Positions 33,050-41,815 of a DNA stretch of 64,000 nucleotides are shown here, one piece after another (the stretch's first letter is position 1; every line of letters begins with the position of its first letter). The notes below the pieces were generated by a model, which made no database searches, was not told the DNA's origin, and was given only the letters and a program-made list of their open reading frames with translations. Both the position numbers and the translations under genes were made by a program. The stretch comes from Thermoanaerobacterium xylanolyticum LX-11 (GTDB lineage: Bacteria; Bacillota; Thermoanaerobacteria; Thermoanaerobacterales; Thermoanaerobacteraceae): positions 693,001-757,000 of the forward strand of contig NC_015555.1 in NCBI RefSeq assembly GCF_000189775.2, given 5' to 3'.

Positions 33050-34103
33050 ATGAATAGAATTTTAAAAGCTCCTGAAATGGTAACTTGGGAAATAACAAGT
33101 AAATGCAACTTAAAATGTAAACATTGTTCTAATTCTTTAGGAACTGATAACATTTCTGATTTAACTTTAGAAGAATGCAAATCAATTATTGATAAATTAT
33201 TTGAAGCTGGTGTGTTTAAAATTAGTATCAAAGGTGGTGAACCTTTTGTCAGAAATGATATTTTTCAAATTTTATCATATTTAGATAAAAAAAGGTTATA
33301 TTCCTCGCATAACAACAAATGCTACGTTGATTACTGATAATATTGCCAAAGAGTTGTCCAAATATAATATTGGATTAATGCAAATTAGTTTAGATGGACC
33401 AAATAAAATAGTTTATTAAGGAATAAGAAGATCAAGAGAAGCTTTTACAAGGGCTTTAAATGGGATTAATAACTTAAAAAAGTATAATATTAAAATATCG
33501 ATTGCTATGGTGTTAATGAGAGAGAATATTGATTATATTTTAGATTTGTTAAACTTAGCAAAATCACTAAATGTTGATGCAGTAAGGTTTATTGATTTTA
33601 TACCTGTTGGTAGTGGTAATAGATCTTTTTGCCCTACTTCACAACAGCTAAAAAAAGCTTACGAACTTATATTAGATTACGAAAGTAAAAATGGTAATTT
33701 AATGATTATAAAACCACAAAAGCTACTTTCAGTTTTATTAAAAAATGATAAAGAAAACAATAAAATTAGCTTATTACAATATATTAACCATGAAAATAAA
33801 GTAATATGTGAAGCTGGAAACGTGATTGCTCATATAAAATCTAATGGCGATGTTACCCCTTGTGTTTATTTTAGAGAGAAAAGCTTTATATGCGGGAATA
33901 TTCTATGCCAAGATTTTTCAGATATTTGGATAAACTCAAATACGATGAACCAATTTAGGAAATTGGAATCCATTCAAGGTAAATGTAACAAATGTAAAAT
34001 TTTTAATATGTGTATGGGTGGATGCAGAGCATATGCATATTATACTACAGGCTTTTTAAATGGATTTGATAATAGGTGTTGGAATATTGAGGAGGAGAAT
34101 TAA
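33050..34103 (+). pseudogene. Radical SAM/SPASM peptide maturase, disrupted
   Basis: Would modify a peptide using S-adenosylmethionine and iron-sulfur clusters. The start of the protein is clear: 'APEMVTWEITSKCNLKCKHC' with the CxxxCxxC cluster motif at residues 19-26, then GGEPFVRNDIF. After ATAAAAAAAGG (seven A, 33287-33293) the frame is lost; removing one A restores GYIPRITTNATLITDN. A second lesion is an in-frame TAA at 33417-33419, within SLDGPNKIVY-stop-GIRRSREAF. From there the frame is open to 34103 and has the SPASM cysteines (KVICEAG, TPCVYF, FICGN, KCNKCKIFNMCMGGCRAY, NRCW). About 350 residues if repaired, a normal length. Confidence 0.85.
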
Positions 34104-34379
34104 TTGAGGTATAAAAAGAATAATTACGTTTTTATTAGAAAAGAAAATGATGAAGAGTATTTATTATATAATTCAAAAAAAAATGAGACGTTGTTAATGA
34201 ATGATATTGGATATATTATTTTCGAGTTTGCAATAAAATATGAAAATTTAGATGACATTATCTACAATGTTTGTAAATTCACAGGAGACGATATAGATTC
34301 TGCAAAATATACAATTAAAAATTTTATTGATGAACTTATTGATAAAGAAATAATTATAAAGGTGGAAAAATATGAGTAG
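34104..34379 (+). CDS. PqqD-like peptide-recognition (RRE) protein
   Basis: Small peptide chaperone that presents a RiPP precursor to its radical SAM enzyme (role known for PqqD; inferred here). The 91-residue product has the winged-helix pattern: strands around YVFIRKENDEEYLLYN, 'KKNETLLMNDIGYIIFEFAI', then helices LDDIIYNVCKFTGDD and 'TIKNFIDELIDKEIIIKVEK'. TTG 34104 directly follows the maturase stop codon, with GAGGAGGAG upstream. Its end overlaps the MFS gene by 8 bases. Unlike the maturase it is intact. Confidence 0.75.
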   Translation: MRYKKNNYVFIRKENDEEYLLYNSKKNETLLMNDIGYIIFEFAIKYENLDDIIYNVCKFTGDDIDSAKYTIKNFIDELIDKEIIIKVEKYE

Positions 34380-35541
34380 AAATATTTTTCTTTTCATATC
34401 ATCACAGGTAATTTCTGATATAGGGGATTGGATAGATAGAATTGCTGTTTTAACCTTAGTGTACAACATTAATAACTCATCTGTAGATATGTCGTTTTTG
34501 TCTATTATGATGCTATTGCCCTCATTAATATTTGGAGTATTTGCCGGGAAAATAGTTGATATTTATAATAAGAAGAAAATTTTAATTTTAGGAGATTTTT
34601 TAAGAGCTATTTTAGTTTTTTTAATACCTTTTTTTAAAGAATATGTTTTTATTATAATTTTTATTGTATCTACTATTTCTATATTCTATGATACAGCTAA
34701 AAATAGCATATTGCCGGAACTAGTTAAAAAAGATAGATTAAGACAAGTCAATAGTTTAAGCAGTTCATATAGTTCATTAATGATGGTATTAGGACCCTCA
34801 ATTAGTGGCTTTATTATTTCAAAATTTGATATTAAATATTGTTTTTATATTGATTCCTTGACATTTCTATTATCCATGATAATGATTTTTTTGATAAAAT
34901 TATATAAATATGGGTCCAAAAAGGATGTAGAATTGTATCAAACAGATAAAATTTCATTTATCGAAGGATTAAAGTATATAAAGGGTAATTGTATAATTTT
35001 CAATACATTATCAATAAATACGATAGTTGGATTAGCCGCTGGCATGTTAAATGGATTACTAATCATGTATGTTTATAAATTTTTAAAAACAGATTCGCAG
35101 GGATATGGTGTAATTCTTACTTTCAAAGGGCTAGCAATGATACTGACTTCGCTTGTTTTATATAAATATCTAAAAAACGTGCTAGTTGATGTTATTTTTA
35201 AGTTAGGATTAATAGGGTTAGGAATTTCTACTGCTGTATTTCCATTAAATACATTCTTCGTTTTAGCAATTTTGATACAATTTTTTAATGGAATATTTAA
35301 TGCATTATATTCCATTTCAAGGACTACGATTATACAAGAAAATTGTGATAATCAATACCTTGGGAGGACATTTAGCATGAATACAATGTTAACAAATATA
35401 ACATCGATTATTTCATTAGCATTTGGGGGTATTGCAGCAGAATTTTTTGGCGTGAGGGCAGTACTGTTAATAGGCGGTTTTATAGTATTAATTAGCGGAT
35501 TTGTTGCACGAAATAAAATACATTTAGAATTAACATCTTAA
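34372..35541 (+). CDS. MFS transporter, probable peptide or drug exporter
   Basis: Twelve-helix major facilitator, 389 residues, of the MefA/EntS-like efflux group: it opens 'IFLFISSQVISDIGDWIDRI', has the motif A-like GVFAGKIVDIYNKKKI and 'DTAKNSILPELVKKDRLRQV', and ends in SLAFGGIAAEFFGVRAVLL. The frame is intact. It overlaps the PqqD-like gene by 8 bases and so belongs to the same operon; the natural inference is export of the modified peptide or self-protection. Its AT-rich codon use matches the rest of the locus. Confidence 0.85.
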   Translation: MSRNIFLFISSQVISDIGDWIDRIAVLTLVYNINNSSVDMSFLSIMMLLPSLIFGVFAGKIVDIYNKKKILILGDFLRAILVFLIPFFKEYVFIIIFIVSTISIFYDTAKNSILPELVKKDRLRQVNSLSSSYSSLMMVLGPSISGFIISKFDIKYCFYIDSLTFLLSMIMIFLIKLYKYGSKKDVELYQTDKISFIEGLKYIKGNCIIFNTLSINTIVGLAAGMLNGLLIMYVYKFLKTDSQGYGVILTFKGLAMILTSLVLYKYLKNVLVDVIFKLGLIGLGISTAVFPLNTFFVLAILIQFFNGIFNALYSISRTTIIQENCDNQYLGRTFSMNTMLTNITSIISLAFGGIAAEFFGVRAVLLIGGFIVLISGFVARNKIHLELTS

Positions 35542-35548
35542 AAAAGCA

Positions 35549-35626
35549 AAAGACTATCTATATGATCTAATGAAATAAAAAACATAAGTTCATTAAATGT
35601 TTTATTTTTTTATACCAATAGTCTTT
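35549..35626 (+). terminator. Terminator after the first MFS gene
   Basis: An outer stem AAAGACTAT / ATAGTCTTT (35549-35557, 35618-35626) encloses an inner hairpin ATAAAAAACAT...ATGTTTTAT followed by TTTTTTAT. The inner hairpin is the likely terminator. Confidence 0.6.
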
Positions 35627-35702
35627 AGAAGTCATTTATTGTATAATAGATATTAATTTAAGACTTAAGACAGTATATAAAGAAGGAAAGTGGGAAATTT
35701 AT

Positions 35703-36998
35703 ATGGAATTTTCAACTCAAGGTGAAAGACTAAAGAAAATCAGGAAAATGCTTAAGATGAAACAGAAAGAACTACAGGATAAAAACATTACCAGAGGTTT
35801 TATAAGCATGATTGAAAGCGGTAGAAGCACTATGAGCAAAGAAACAGCTTCTGCCATTGCAAAGAAACTTAATAAAAGAGCCAAAGAAATTGGCATAAAT
35901 CTAAACATAGATGGTGAATACCTTTTAATGACACCTGCTGAAGAAGCCGAATACTATTGTATCCAAAAATTAAAAGAGATTAACAATGAAGAGGATTTAA
36001 GCAAAGTAAATGAATTACTTGAAATTGCAGAAAAATACGGAAGAAAGCGAGTAAACGCACTGATAAGCATTAAAATTGGCGACATAATGTATAATGCAAA
36101 TAAATATATAGATGCAATACTAAATTACAACAAAGCCCTTGAACTATTGATGATGTATGGATTCAAGGAACAGATACCATACGTTTATAACATGTTGGGC
36201 GTTTGCAAGATGAATATAACTGATTATGCAGAAGCAATATTTTACTTTGATAAAGCCATGAGTTTTGCTGAGGAGACAAACGATAAAAGTATAAGAAATA
36301 AAGCGATTTATAACATTTCATTATGCTATAAACATATTGGCAAATATGATGTTGCAATAGAATATGTTGAGAAATTTCTTAAAGATTGTAATAAATCCGA
36401 TGAACTTATTAACTATATTTATGCAAGTTCTATAAAAGCCAATTGCTTCAGGGAAATGGGTTTTCTTGAAAAATCTTTAGACGTATATAAAAAATTACTA
36501 AATAATGTTAATGATGAAGATTCAATAGCAGGATTGATTTACAACAATATTGGCGAAATTTATGCAGATCTAAATGATTATGAAAAGTCTTTGGAGTATT
36601 TTGATAAAGCAGAGAAAATAAGGCGTAACAAAGATGAAAAGTTATTGTCCCACACGCTTATTGAAAAAGCCAATGTTTTATTAAAAATGGGGAACATCAA
36701 AGAATCTATAAATCTCATGGAAGAAGGCATTTCGATAGCTAATAAAAACAATGACATAGAATACATCATAATGGGAAATTATAGATTGGCTGATATTTAT
36801 AAGCAATTAAATGATAGAGAAAAAGTGATACACATATACAATAAAATATTGGAAGTCGCCAAAAATATAAACAGCATAAAAGAATTGCTAAAAGTCCATA
36901 TAAAGCTATCCATATTGTATTTAGAAGATGGTAATGCAGACAAGTGTAATAATCATTTGAGTAAGGCTGATAAAATTGTAGAATCAATAAGACAGTAA
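35703..36998 (+). CDS. HTH-TPR transcription regulator (RRNPP-like)
   Basis: Likely cytoplasmic receptor-regulator that binds an imported peptide signal. The 431-residue product has an N-terminal Xre-type helix-turn-helix (about 4-70): 'GERLKKIRKMLKMKQKELQD', RGFISMIESGRSTMSKETAS. About seven TPR repeats follow, e.g. 'IDAILNYNKALELLMMYGFK', 'ADLNDYEKSLEYFDKAEKIR' and 'KQLNDREKVIHIYNKILEVA'. This architecture is that of PlcR/NprR/Rgg-like regulators. The frame is intact. Its place between two transporter genes, near short peptide ORFs, suggests it controls the locus in response to one of them. Confidence 0.8.
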   Translation: MEFSTQGERLKKIRKMLKMKQKELQDKNITRGFISMIESGRSTMSKETASAIAKKLNKRAKEIGINLNIDGEYLLMTPAEEAEYYCIQKLKEINNEEDLSKVNELLEIAEKYGRKRVNALISIKIGDIMYNANKYIDAILNYNKALELLMMYGFKEQIPYVYNMLGVCKMNITDYAEAIFYFDKAMSFAEETNDKSIRNKAIYNISLCYKHIGKYDVAIEYVEKFLKDCNKSDELINYIYASSIKANCFREMGFLEKSLDVYKKLLNNVNDEDSIAGLIYNNIGEIYADLNDYEKSLEYFDKAEKIRRNKDEKLLSHTLIEKANVLLKMGNIKESINLMEEGISIANKNNDIEYIIMGNYRLADIYKQLNDREKVIHIYNKILEVAKNINSIKELLKVHIKLSILYLEDGNADKCNNHLSKADKIVESIRQ

Positions 36999-37027
36999 TA
37001 TATACAAACATTTCGGGAGGATAAAAT

Positions 37028-37105
37028 TTGAATATGTTCAGAATATATAAGGCAACAAAAGTTGCCGAAAATATTCTAAATATTAAAGGAAAAAGCAATG
37101 AATAA
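37028..37105 (+). CDS. Small ORF, 25 residues, between the regulator and the second MFS gene
   Basis: TTG 37028 lies 7 bases after CGGGAGG; ATG 37034 is an in-frame alternative. The product is MNMFRIYKATKVAENILNIK then GKSNE, basic and not signal-like. It ends 8 bases inside the MFS gene (ATGAATAA), a coupling arrangement. The mRNA contains a nested hairpin: GGCAAC-AAAA-GTTGCC inside AGAATAT...ATATTCT (37040-37077). It may be a leader peptide for the MFS gene rather than a protein with its own role. Confidence 0.45.
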   Translation: MNMFRIYKATKVAENILNIKGKSNE

Positions 37106-38315
37106 AAATATCAGGTTATTACTTTTTGCAAAATGGATTTCTAATTTTGGGACACAGCTTCATAGCCTTGCTTTTCCAATAATTGTATACAATCAGACCC
37201 ATTCGTCTACTATATTGTCACTGGCCTTCATTGCTGAAACATTGCCGTGGCTTTTTATAGGACCAATTATTCCTCATACTTTAAGTAAAAAGATGTCTGA
37301 TAAATTTATTTTAGTCTTATGTGATTTAATGAGATTTTTGATTGTTGTTGGAATATTAAATTTTATTAAAATACCATATATCGTTTTATGTTTGATATTT
37401 TTCTTAGGCTGTTTTAATTCAATATACTGTTCATTTAGAACAAGCATAATTAAATCAAATACAGATGATTTAACTTTGACTAAAACAATTGGGATTTCTT
37501 TAGGAGTAGATGATCTAATTAATATGCTAGCACCGGCTTTTGGTGCATTGTTGATTTCAATAGGCATTTTACCTACTATTTTTTTAATGGCAGATTCAGT
37601 TAGCTATTTATTGAGTGCATTTTTAATTTTAAAAATTCAGAGTCATGAGGACAAACATTTATCAGAAAGCGAAAGCAATCTGAATTTTTATCATCAGGCA
37701 ACTGAAGGCTTTCATACTATCTTTCATACTATATGGAATAATATAGAGTTAAAATGGCTTGTTATACTTGAAGGTATTCGCTCACTTGTTGAAGGTATTT
37801 CCATACCTCTTTTGATACTTTATGTTACGCAAATTCTTTTAAAATCGGAAACTACTTTTGCCTGGTCAAGAGCGATTTCGTCTATTTTCTCTATTTTAGC
37901 ATCATTGATGTACATCAAGTTTGAAGCGAAATTGGCGAAAGGAAAATTTGTTAATATTGGAACTGCTTTTCTAACAACTTCTTTATTATCAATGGCATTT
38001 TTTAATGAGATATACGTGTTTTATTTAGCATCTGCTTTTTTAGGAATAGGTATGGGAATACGCCAATTGGTTTCAGAAAATTTATTGATCAAACTAACCG
38101 ATAATTGCAAATTGCCTCAAGTGACATCTGCCTTTAATGCATTTATATCAAGTCTTTATCTTTTAGGCTATGGAATTTCAATTTTCTAACGAGAAGGAAT
38201 TTCGGTGGTATATTTTTTTGCTATAAGTGGATTTTTGTTGTTATTAGGATATTTCTACAAAGCACCGTCAATTTTAAGATATCCTTTGTTGCTGCAAAGG
38301 AAATTGGGAAATTGA
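37098..38315 (+). pseudogene. MFS transporter with a premature stop near the C-terminus
   Basis: Major facilitator of the same efflux group as the gene at 34372. It opens 'LLLFAKWISNFGTQLHSLAF'. The frame is open for 363 codons to TAA at 38187-38189 (after SSLYLLGYGISIF). The same frame then continues REGISVVYFFAISGFLLLLG, YFYKAPSIL and more to 38315, which is plainly the missing last helix. A single change such as TTA to TAA explains it. The shortened protein lacks helix 12 and is probably poorly functional. AAAGGA precedes ATG 37098. Confidence 0.78.
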
Positions 38316-38364
38316 TTTTGAGGGGAAACTTTTATCAGATATAGATAATAAATTGCCGTTAAAA

Positions 38365-38391
38365 ATAGGGTTCATTGCGAACCCTCTTTTA
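38365..38391. terminator. Bidirectional terminator between the accessory locus and the liv operon
   Basis: AGGGTTC / GAACCCT stem (38367-38373, 38379-38385) with a 5-base loop. On the + strand CTTTTAA follows; on the - strand ATTTTTAAC follows. Confidence 0.85.
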
Positions 38392-39090
38392 ACCTCCTAA
38401 GTATGACTTTTTAACCCTTTCATCGTCTTTTAAGACAGATGCAGCACCTTCAAGGGAGATATTGCCTGTTTCAAGGACGTATGCTCTGTCTGCAATAGAT
38501 AGAGCCATTTTAGCGTTTTGCTCTACTAAAAGGATGGTTGTACCATCTTCATTTATGCCTTTTATGGTCTTGAATATGTCTTGTACTACGATGGGTGCAA
38601 GCCCCATTGATGGTTCGTCTAACAAAAGTACCTTTGGCTTTGACATCAATGCTCGCCCTATTGCCAGCATCTGCTGCTCACCACCGCTTAAAGTGCCGGC
38701 AATCTGTTTATGCCTTTCTTTTAGACGTGGAAATAGGTGAAACACTTTTTCCATGTCGCTTTTTACCATTTTGTCTTTCCTGAGATATGCTCCCATCTCA
38801 AGGTTTTCAATTACAGTCATGTTGGCAAATATTCTTCTTCCTTCTGGCACTTGGCAGATGCCCATATCAACTATATTTTGAGCGGGTTTTTTCGTTATGT
38901 CTACATCGTTGAATTTGATGTAGCCTTTTTTTGGCTTCAATATGCCTGATATCGTCATTAGAGTAGTGCTTTTGCCTGCGCCATTTGCACCTATTATAGT
39001 CACGATCTCACCGTCATTTACTTTAAGATCTATGCCTTTTAAGGCGTTTACCATTCCGTAAGAGACGTTGAGATCTTTTATTTCTAACAT
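38389..39090 (-). CDS. livF: Branched-chain amino acid ABC transporter ATPase LivF
   Basis: One of two ATPases of the leucine/isoleucine/valine importer. The 233-residue product has Walker A GANGAGKST, 'DMGICQVPEGRRIFANMTVI' (a LivF hallmark), signature LSGGEQQM and Walker B VLLLDEPSMGLAP, with SLEGAAS near the end. Last gene of the minus-strand operon livK-livH-livM-livG-livF; it starts 3 bases after livG. A bidirectional terminator follows. Confidence 0.95.
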   Translation of the reverse strand: MLEIKDLNVSYGMVNALKGIDLKVNDGEIVTIIGANGAGKSTTLMTISGILKPKKGYIKFNDVDITKKPAQNIVDMGICQVPEGRRIFANMTVIENLEMGAYLRKDKMVKSDMEKVFHLFPRLKERHKQIAGTLSGGEQQMLAIGRALMSKPKVLLLDEPSMGLAPIVVQDIFKTIKGINEDGTTILLVEQNAKMALSIADRAYVLETGNISLEGAASVLKDDERVKKSYLGG

Positions 39091-39093
39091 GAT

Positions 39094-39894
39094 TTAAGCA
39101 CCTCCTTCAATTGATAAAATTTCTTTTTCATCAATGTCTTCTTCTCCAAGATACGCTGCTATTACTTCTGGATTTTTCTTGATTTCATCTGGTGTGCCAT
39201 GGGCGATTATTTTCCCGTAGTTCATGACGTATATGTCTTCACAGAGATCCATCACCAGCGACATGTCGTGTTCAATCAAGAGTATCGTTATGTCAAATTT
39301 GTCTCTTATGAATCTGATTGTATCTGTAAGCTCTTTTGTCTCTTGTGGATTCATTCCTGCTGCAGGTTCATCTAAGAGCAAAAGCTTTGGCTTTGTTGCC
39401 AGTGCTCTTGCAATTTCAAGTCTTCTCTGTTCGCCGTATGGCAGATTTTTGGCAAGGTTTAAAGCGTGCTTATCAAGATTGAATATTTTAAGGAGATCCA
39501 TCGCTTGTTTGTCTTGTGTTTTTTCTCCATCTAAGTATTTCTTGTGCTGAATAAAGGAGCTTAAAAGTCCGTATTGCACGTGAATGTGCTCAGCTATTTT
39601 GACATTGTCAAGGACAGTTAGGTTTTTAAATAGACGTATGTTTTGAAATGTCCTTGCTATGCCAAGCTTTGTGTTGTTGTAGGGCTTTTGAGATATAGCT
39701 TTTCCGTCAAATGTCACTTTTCCTGATGTAGGCTTGTATATGCCGGTTATTATGTTGAATACTGTTGATTTTCCAGCACCATTTGGTCCTATAAGTCCTG
39801 TTAAAGAGCCTTTTTCCAGTTCTATGTTGACGTCTATCAAGGCTTTTATGCCGCCAAAGTCTATAGATACGTCTTTAATTGACAGTAAACTCAC
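39094..39894 (-). CDS. livG: Branched-chain amino acid ABC transporter ATPase LivG
   Basis: Second ATPase of the importer, 266 residues. It has Walker A GPNGAGKST, 'GIARTFQNIRLFKNLTVLDN', a YGEQRRLEIARAL signature and LLLLDEPAAGMNPQET, then LLIEHDMSLVM, all typical of LivG. The first signature position is YGEQ rather than SGGQ, as usual in this subfamily. Start is GTG with GGGGAG upstream; it overlaps the end of livM by 20 bases. Confidence 0.95.
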   Translation of the reverse strand: MSLLSIKDVSIDFGGIKALIDVNIELEKGSLTGLIGPNGAGKSTVFNIITGIYKPTSGKVTFDGKAISQKPYNNTKLGIARTFQNIRLFKNLTVLDNVKIAEHIHVQYGLLSSFIQHKKYLDGEKTQDKQAMDLLKIFNLDKHALNLAKNLPYGEQRRLEIARALATKPKLLLLDEPAAGMNPQETKELTDTIRFIRDKFDITILLIEHDMSLVMDLCEDIYVMNYGKIIAHGTPDEIKKNPEVIAAYLGEEDIDEKEILSIEGGA

Positions 39895-40840
39895 TGCTTT
39901 TCTCCCCTTTCTTGAATAGTTTTTTGAGAGAAAATTCTCTTGTACCCATCAATCCTTCTGGTCTAAATAGCATTACGATGATCAAAAGGAGAGCGTATAT
40001 GACCATTCTTAGTGCAGCATAGTCCTGCAAAAGTGCGTATACAAAAGTTAAGAAGATGGCTGATAAAATAGATCCTGTTATGCTTCCAAGTCCTCCTAAT
40101 ACAACCATTGTTAAGATATCGAATGATTTCATGAAGTTGAATGTTTCTGGCTGTATGATGTAGAAGTTGTGAGCGTAAAGGGCACCGCCTATTCCTGCGA
40201 AAAATGCACCTATCGTGAATGCCAATGTCTTGTAGAAAGTTGTGTTTATACCCATCGATTCGGCAGCTGTCTCGTCTTCTCTGATTGCTACACAGCATCT
40301 GCCGTAGCTGGAGTTTATGAAGTTTCTGATTAATACGACAGTTATGACTGCTATCCAGAATACCCACGTCCAGTTTGTGTACTTCGGTATTCCAGATAGG
40401 CCGCTTGCTCCACCGACGTATTCAGTGTTTAAAAAGATTACCCTTATTATTTCTCCGAATCCAAGTGTCGTTATGGCAAGATAGTCGCCTTTTAATCTCA
40501 GTGATGGTATTCCTATCAAGATTCCTGCTATTCCTGCTGCTATGCCTCCTACTAATAGTGCCAGTGGAAATGGAAGTCCTAACTTGTATGTTATTATGGC
40601 TGATGTGTATGCACCGATTGACATGAATCCTGCATGACCTAATGAAAATTGTCCAGTAAAGCCATTAATCAGGTTGAGGCTTACAGCAAGTATTACATTT
40701 ATGCCCATGAGAACTATGTTTATTTCGTAATAATCGTTCAATATATTTGTTGACAGTAAGATTTGTATTATACCGTAAAAAGCCAACAGCCCTAAGAAAA
40801 TCAACAACCTGTTTTTCAATATCTGCTTCAACTTTATCAC
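39875..40840 (-). CDS. livM: Branched-chain amino acid ABC transporter permease LivM
   Basis: Membrane subunit, 321 residues with about 8-9 helices. Family landmarks: 'NLINGFTGQFSLGHAGFMSI', 'LRLKGDYLAITTLGFGEIIR' and 'AIREDETAAESMGINTTFYK' (the coupling segment), then VVLGGLGSITG. GTG 40840 begins directly at the livH stop codon (TAG GTG), so translation is coupled. The C-terminal tail overlaps livG. Confidence 0.94.
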   Translation of the reverse strand: MIKLKQILKNRLLIFLGLLAFYGIIQILLSTNILNDYYEINIVLMGINVILAVSLNLINGFTGQFSLGHAGFMSIGAYTSAIITYKLGLPFPLALLVGGIAAGIAGILIGIPSLRLKGDYLAITTLGFGEIIRVIFLNTEYVGGASGLSGIPKYTNWTWVFWIAVITVVLIRNFINSSYGRCCVAIREDETAAESMGINTTFYKTLAFTIGAFFAGIGGALYAHNFYIIQPETFNFMKSFDILTMVVLGGLGSITGSILSAIFLTFVYALLQDYAALRMVIYALLLIIVMLFRPEGLMGTREFSLKKLFKKGEKSSEFTVN

Positions 40841-41725
40841 CTACACTTTCTCTCTTACGTTTTTGCCAAATAGTCCTGTGGGCTTGATTAAAAGTATTAT
40901 GATGAGTATTGCAAATGAAACGCCGTCTCTGTATAAAGAGCTGCCGTAGCCTGAAACAAGTGCTTCTATGACGCCCATCAAAAGGCCTCCTACCATAGCA
41001 CCTGGTATTATTCCTATTCCGCCTAATACTGCTGCTATAAATGCTTTTAAGCCTGGCATGATACCCATCAGTGGGTCAATGGAATTGTAGTATATGCCAA
41101 CTAAGACGCCTGCAACAGCAGCAAGGGCAGAGCCTATGGCAAATGTGAAAGAAACGGTCCTATCTACATTTACGCCCATAAGCCTTGCAGCATCAGGATC
41201 TGTTGAGACAGCTCTCATAGCTTTTCCCATCTTTGTCTTGTATATAATAAGCTGAAGTCCCACCATCATGATTATGGATACGACAAATATGACGATTTGC
41301 TGGTTTGATATGGTGATTATTCCATTGAAAAATGAGTACATGTGCTGCTTGAAAATCTGAGGATATGTCCTGACCTGTGGTGATAAGAGGATTATACCTC
41401 CGTTTTCCAGCAAAAGTGAGACACCGATGGCTGTAATCAATATTGAGATTTTTGACTTATCCCTTAAAGGTCTATATGCAACTCGCTCAATTGTCACACC
41501 TAGTATAAGGCTTACTAACATTGCCAATAGAAGAGATGGTATAAAGCCAAGGTGAAAGTATGTTGATGCGAAGAAGCCTGTAAATGCACCTACCATATAT
41601 ATATCGCCATGAGCGAAATTTATAAGCTTCATTATGCCGTAAACCATAGTATATCCGAGGGCAATGAGTGCGTATATGCTGCCTAAAGATAAACCATTTA
41701 TCAACTGTTCAATAAATGTCTTCAT
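40841..41725 (-). CDS. livH: Branched-chain amino acid ABC transporter permease LivH
   Basis: Membrane subunit paired with LivM. The 294-residue product has 'GLSLGSIYALIALGYTMVYG', IMKLINFAHGDIYMVGAF, 'MRAVSTDPDAARLMGVNVDR' and 'AVLGGIGIIPGAMVGGLLMG', the standard LivH motifs. ATG at 41725 is used, 6 bases after GAGGTG; a GTG three codons upstream overlaps that site. A hairpin lies between livK and this gene. Confidence 0.94.
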   Translation of the reverse strand: MKTFIEQLINGLSLGSIYALIALGYTMVYGIMKLINFAHGDIYMVGAFTGFFASTYFHLGFIPSLLLAMLVSLILGVTIERVAYRPLRDKSKISILITAIGVSLLLENGGIILLSPQVRTYPQIFKQHMYSFFNGIITISNQQIVIFVVSIIMMVGLQLIIYKTKMGKAMRAVSTDPDAARLMGVNVDRTVSFTFAIGSALAAVAGVLVGIYYNSIDPLMGIMPGLKAFIAAVLGGIGIIPGAMVGGLLMGVIEALVSGYGSSLYRDGVSFAILIIILLIKPTGLFGKNVREKV

Positions 41726-41761
41726 AAATATCACCTCAAGTTAAAATATATTAAAATATAT

Positions 41762-41786
41762 GCGGCCACAAGGTGACCGCATTGCC
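41762..41786 (-). terminator. Hairpin between livK and livH, partial terminator
   Basis: On the minus strand ATGCGG / CCGCAT with an 11-base loop, then ATATATTTTAATAT. The T run is weak, so it probably attenuates rather than stops transcription, giving more binding protein than permease. Confidence 0.6.
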
Positions 41787-41815
41787 GTATTTCTTTAAAG
41801 TTATCTTATGATTAT

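Noticed and set aside
33050-34103. Programmed recoding of the radical SAM gene (slippage at A7 plus stop-codon readthrough)
   Set aside because: The A run needs a +1 shift in the genomic frame, not the common -1 slip, and the second lesion is UAA, which is not used for selenocysteine or pyrrolysine. Two recoding events in one gene are unlikely.
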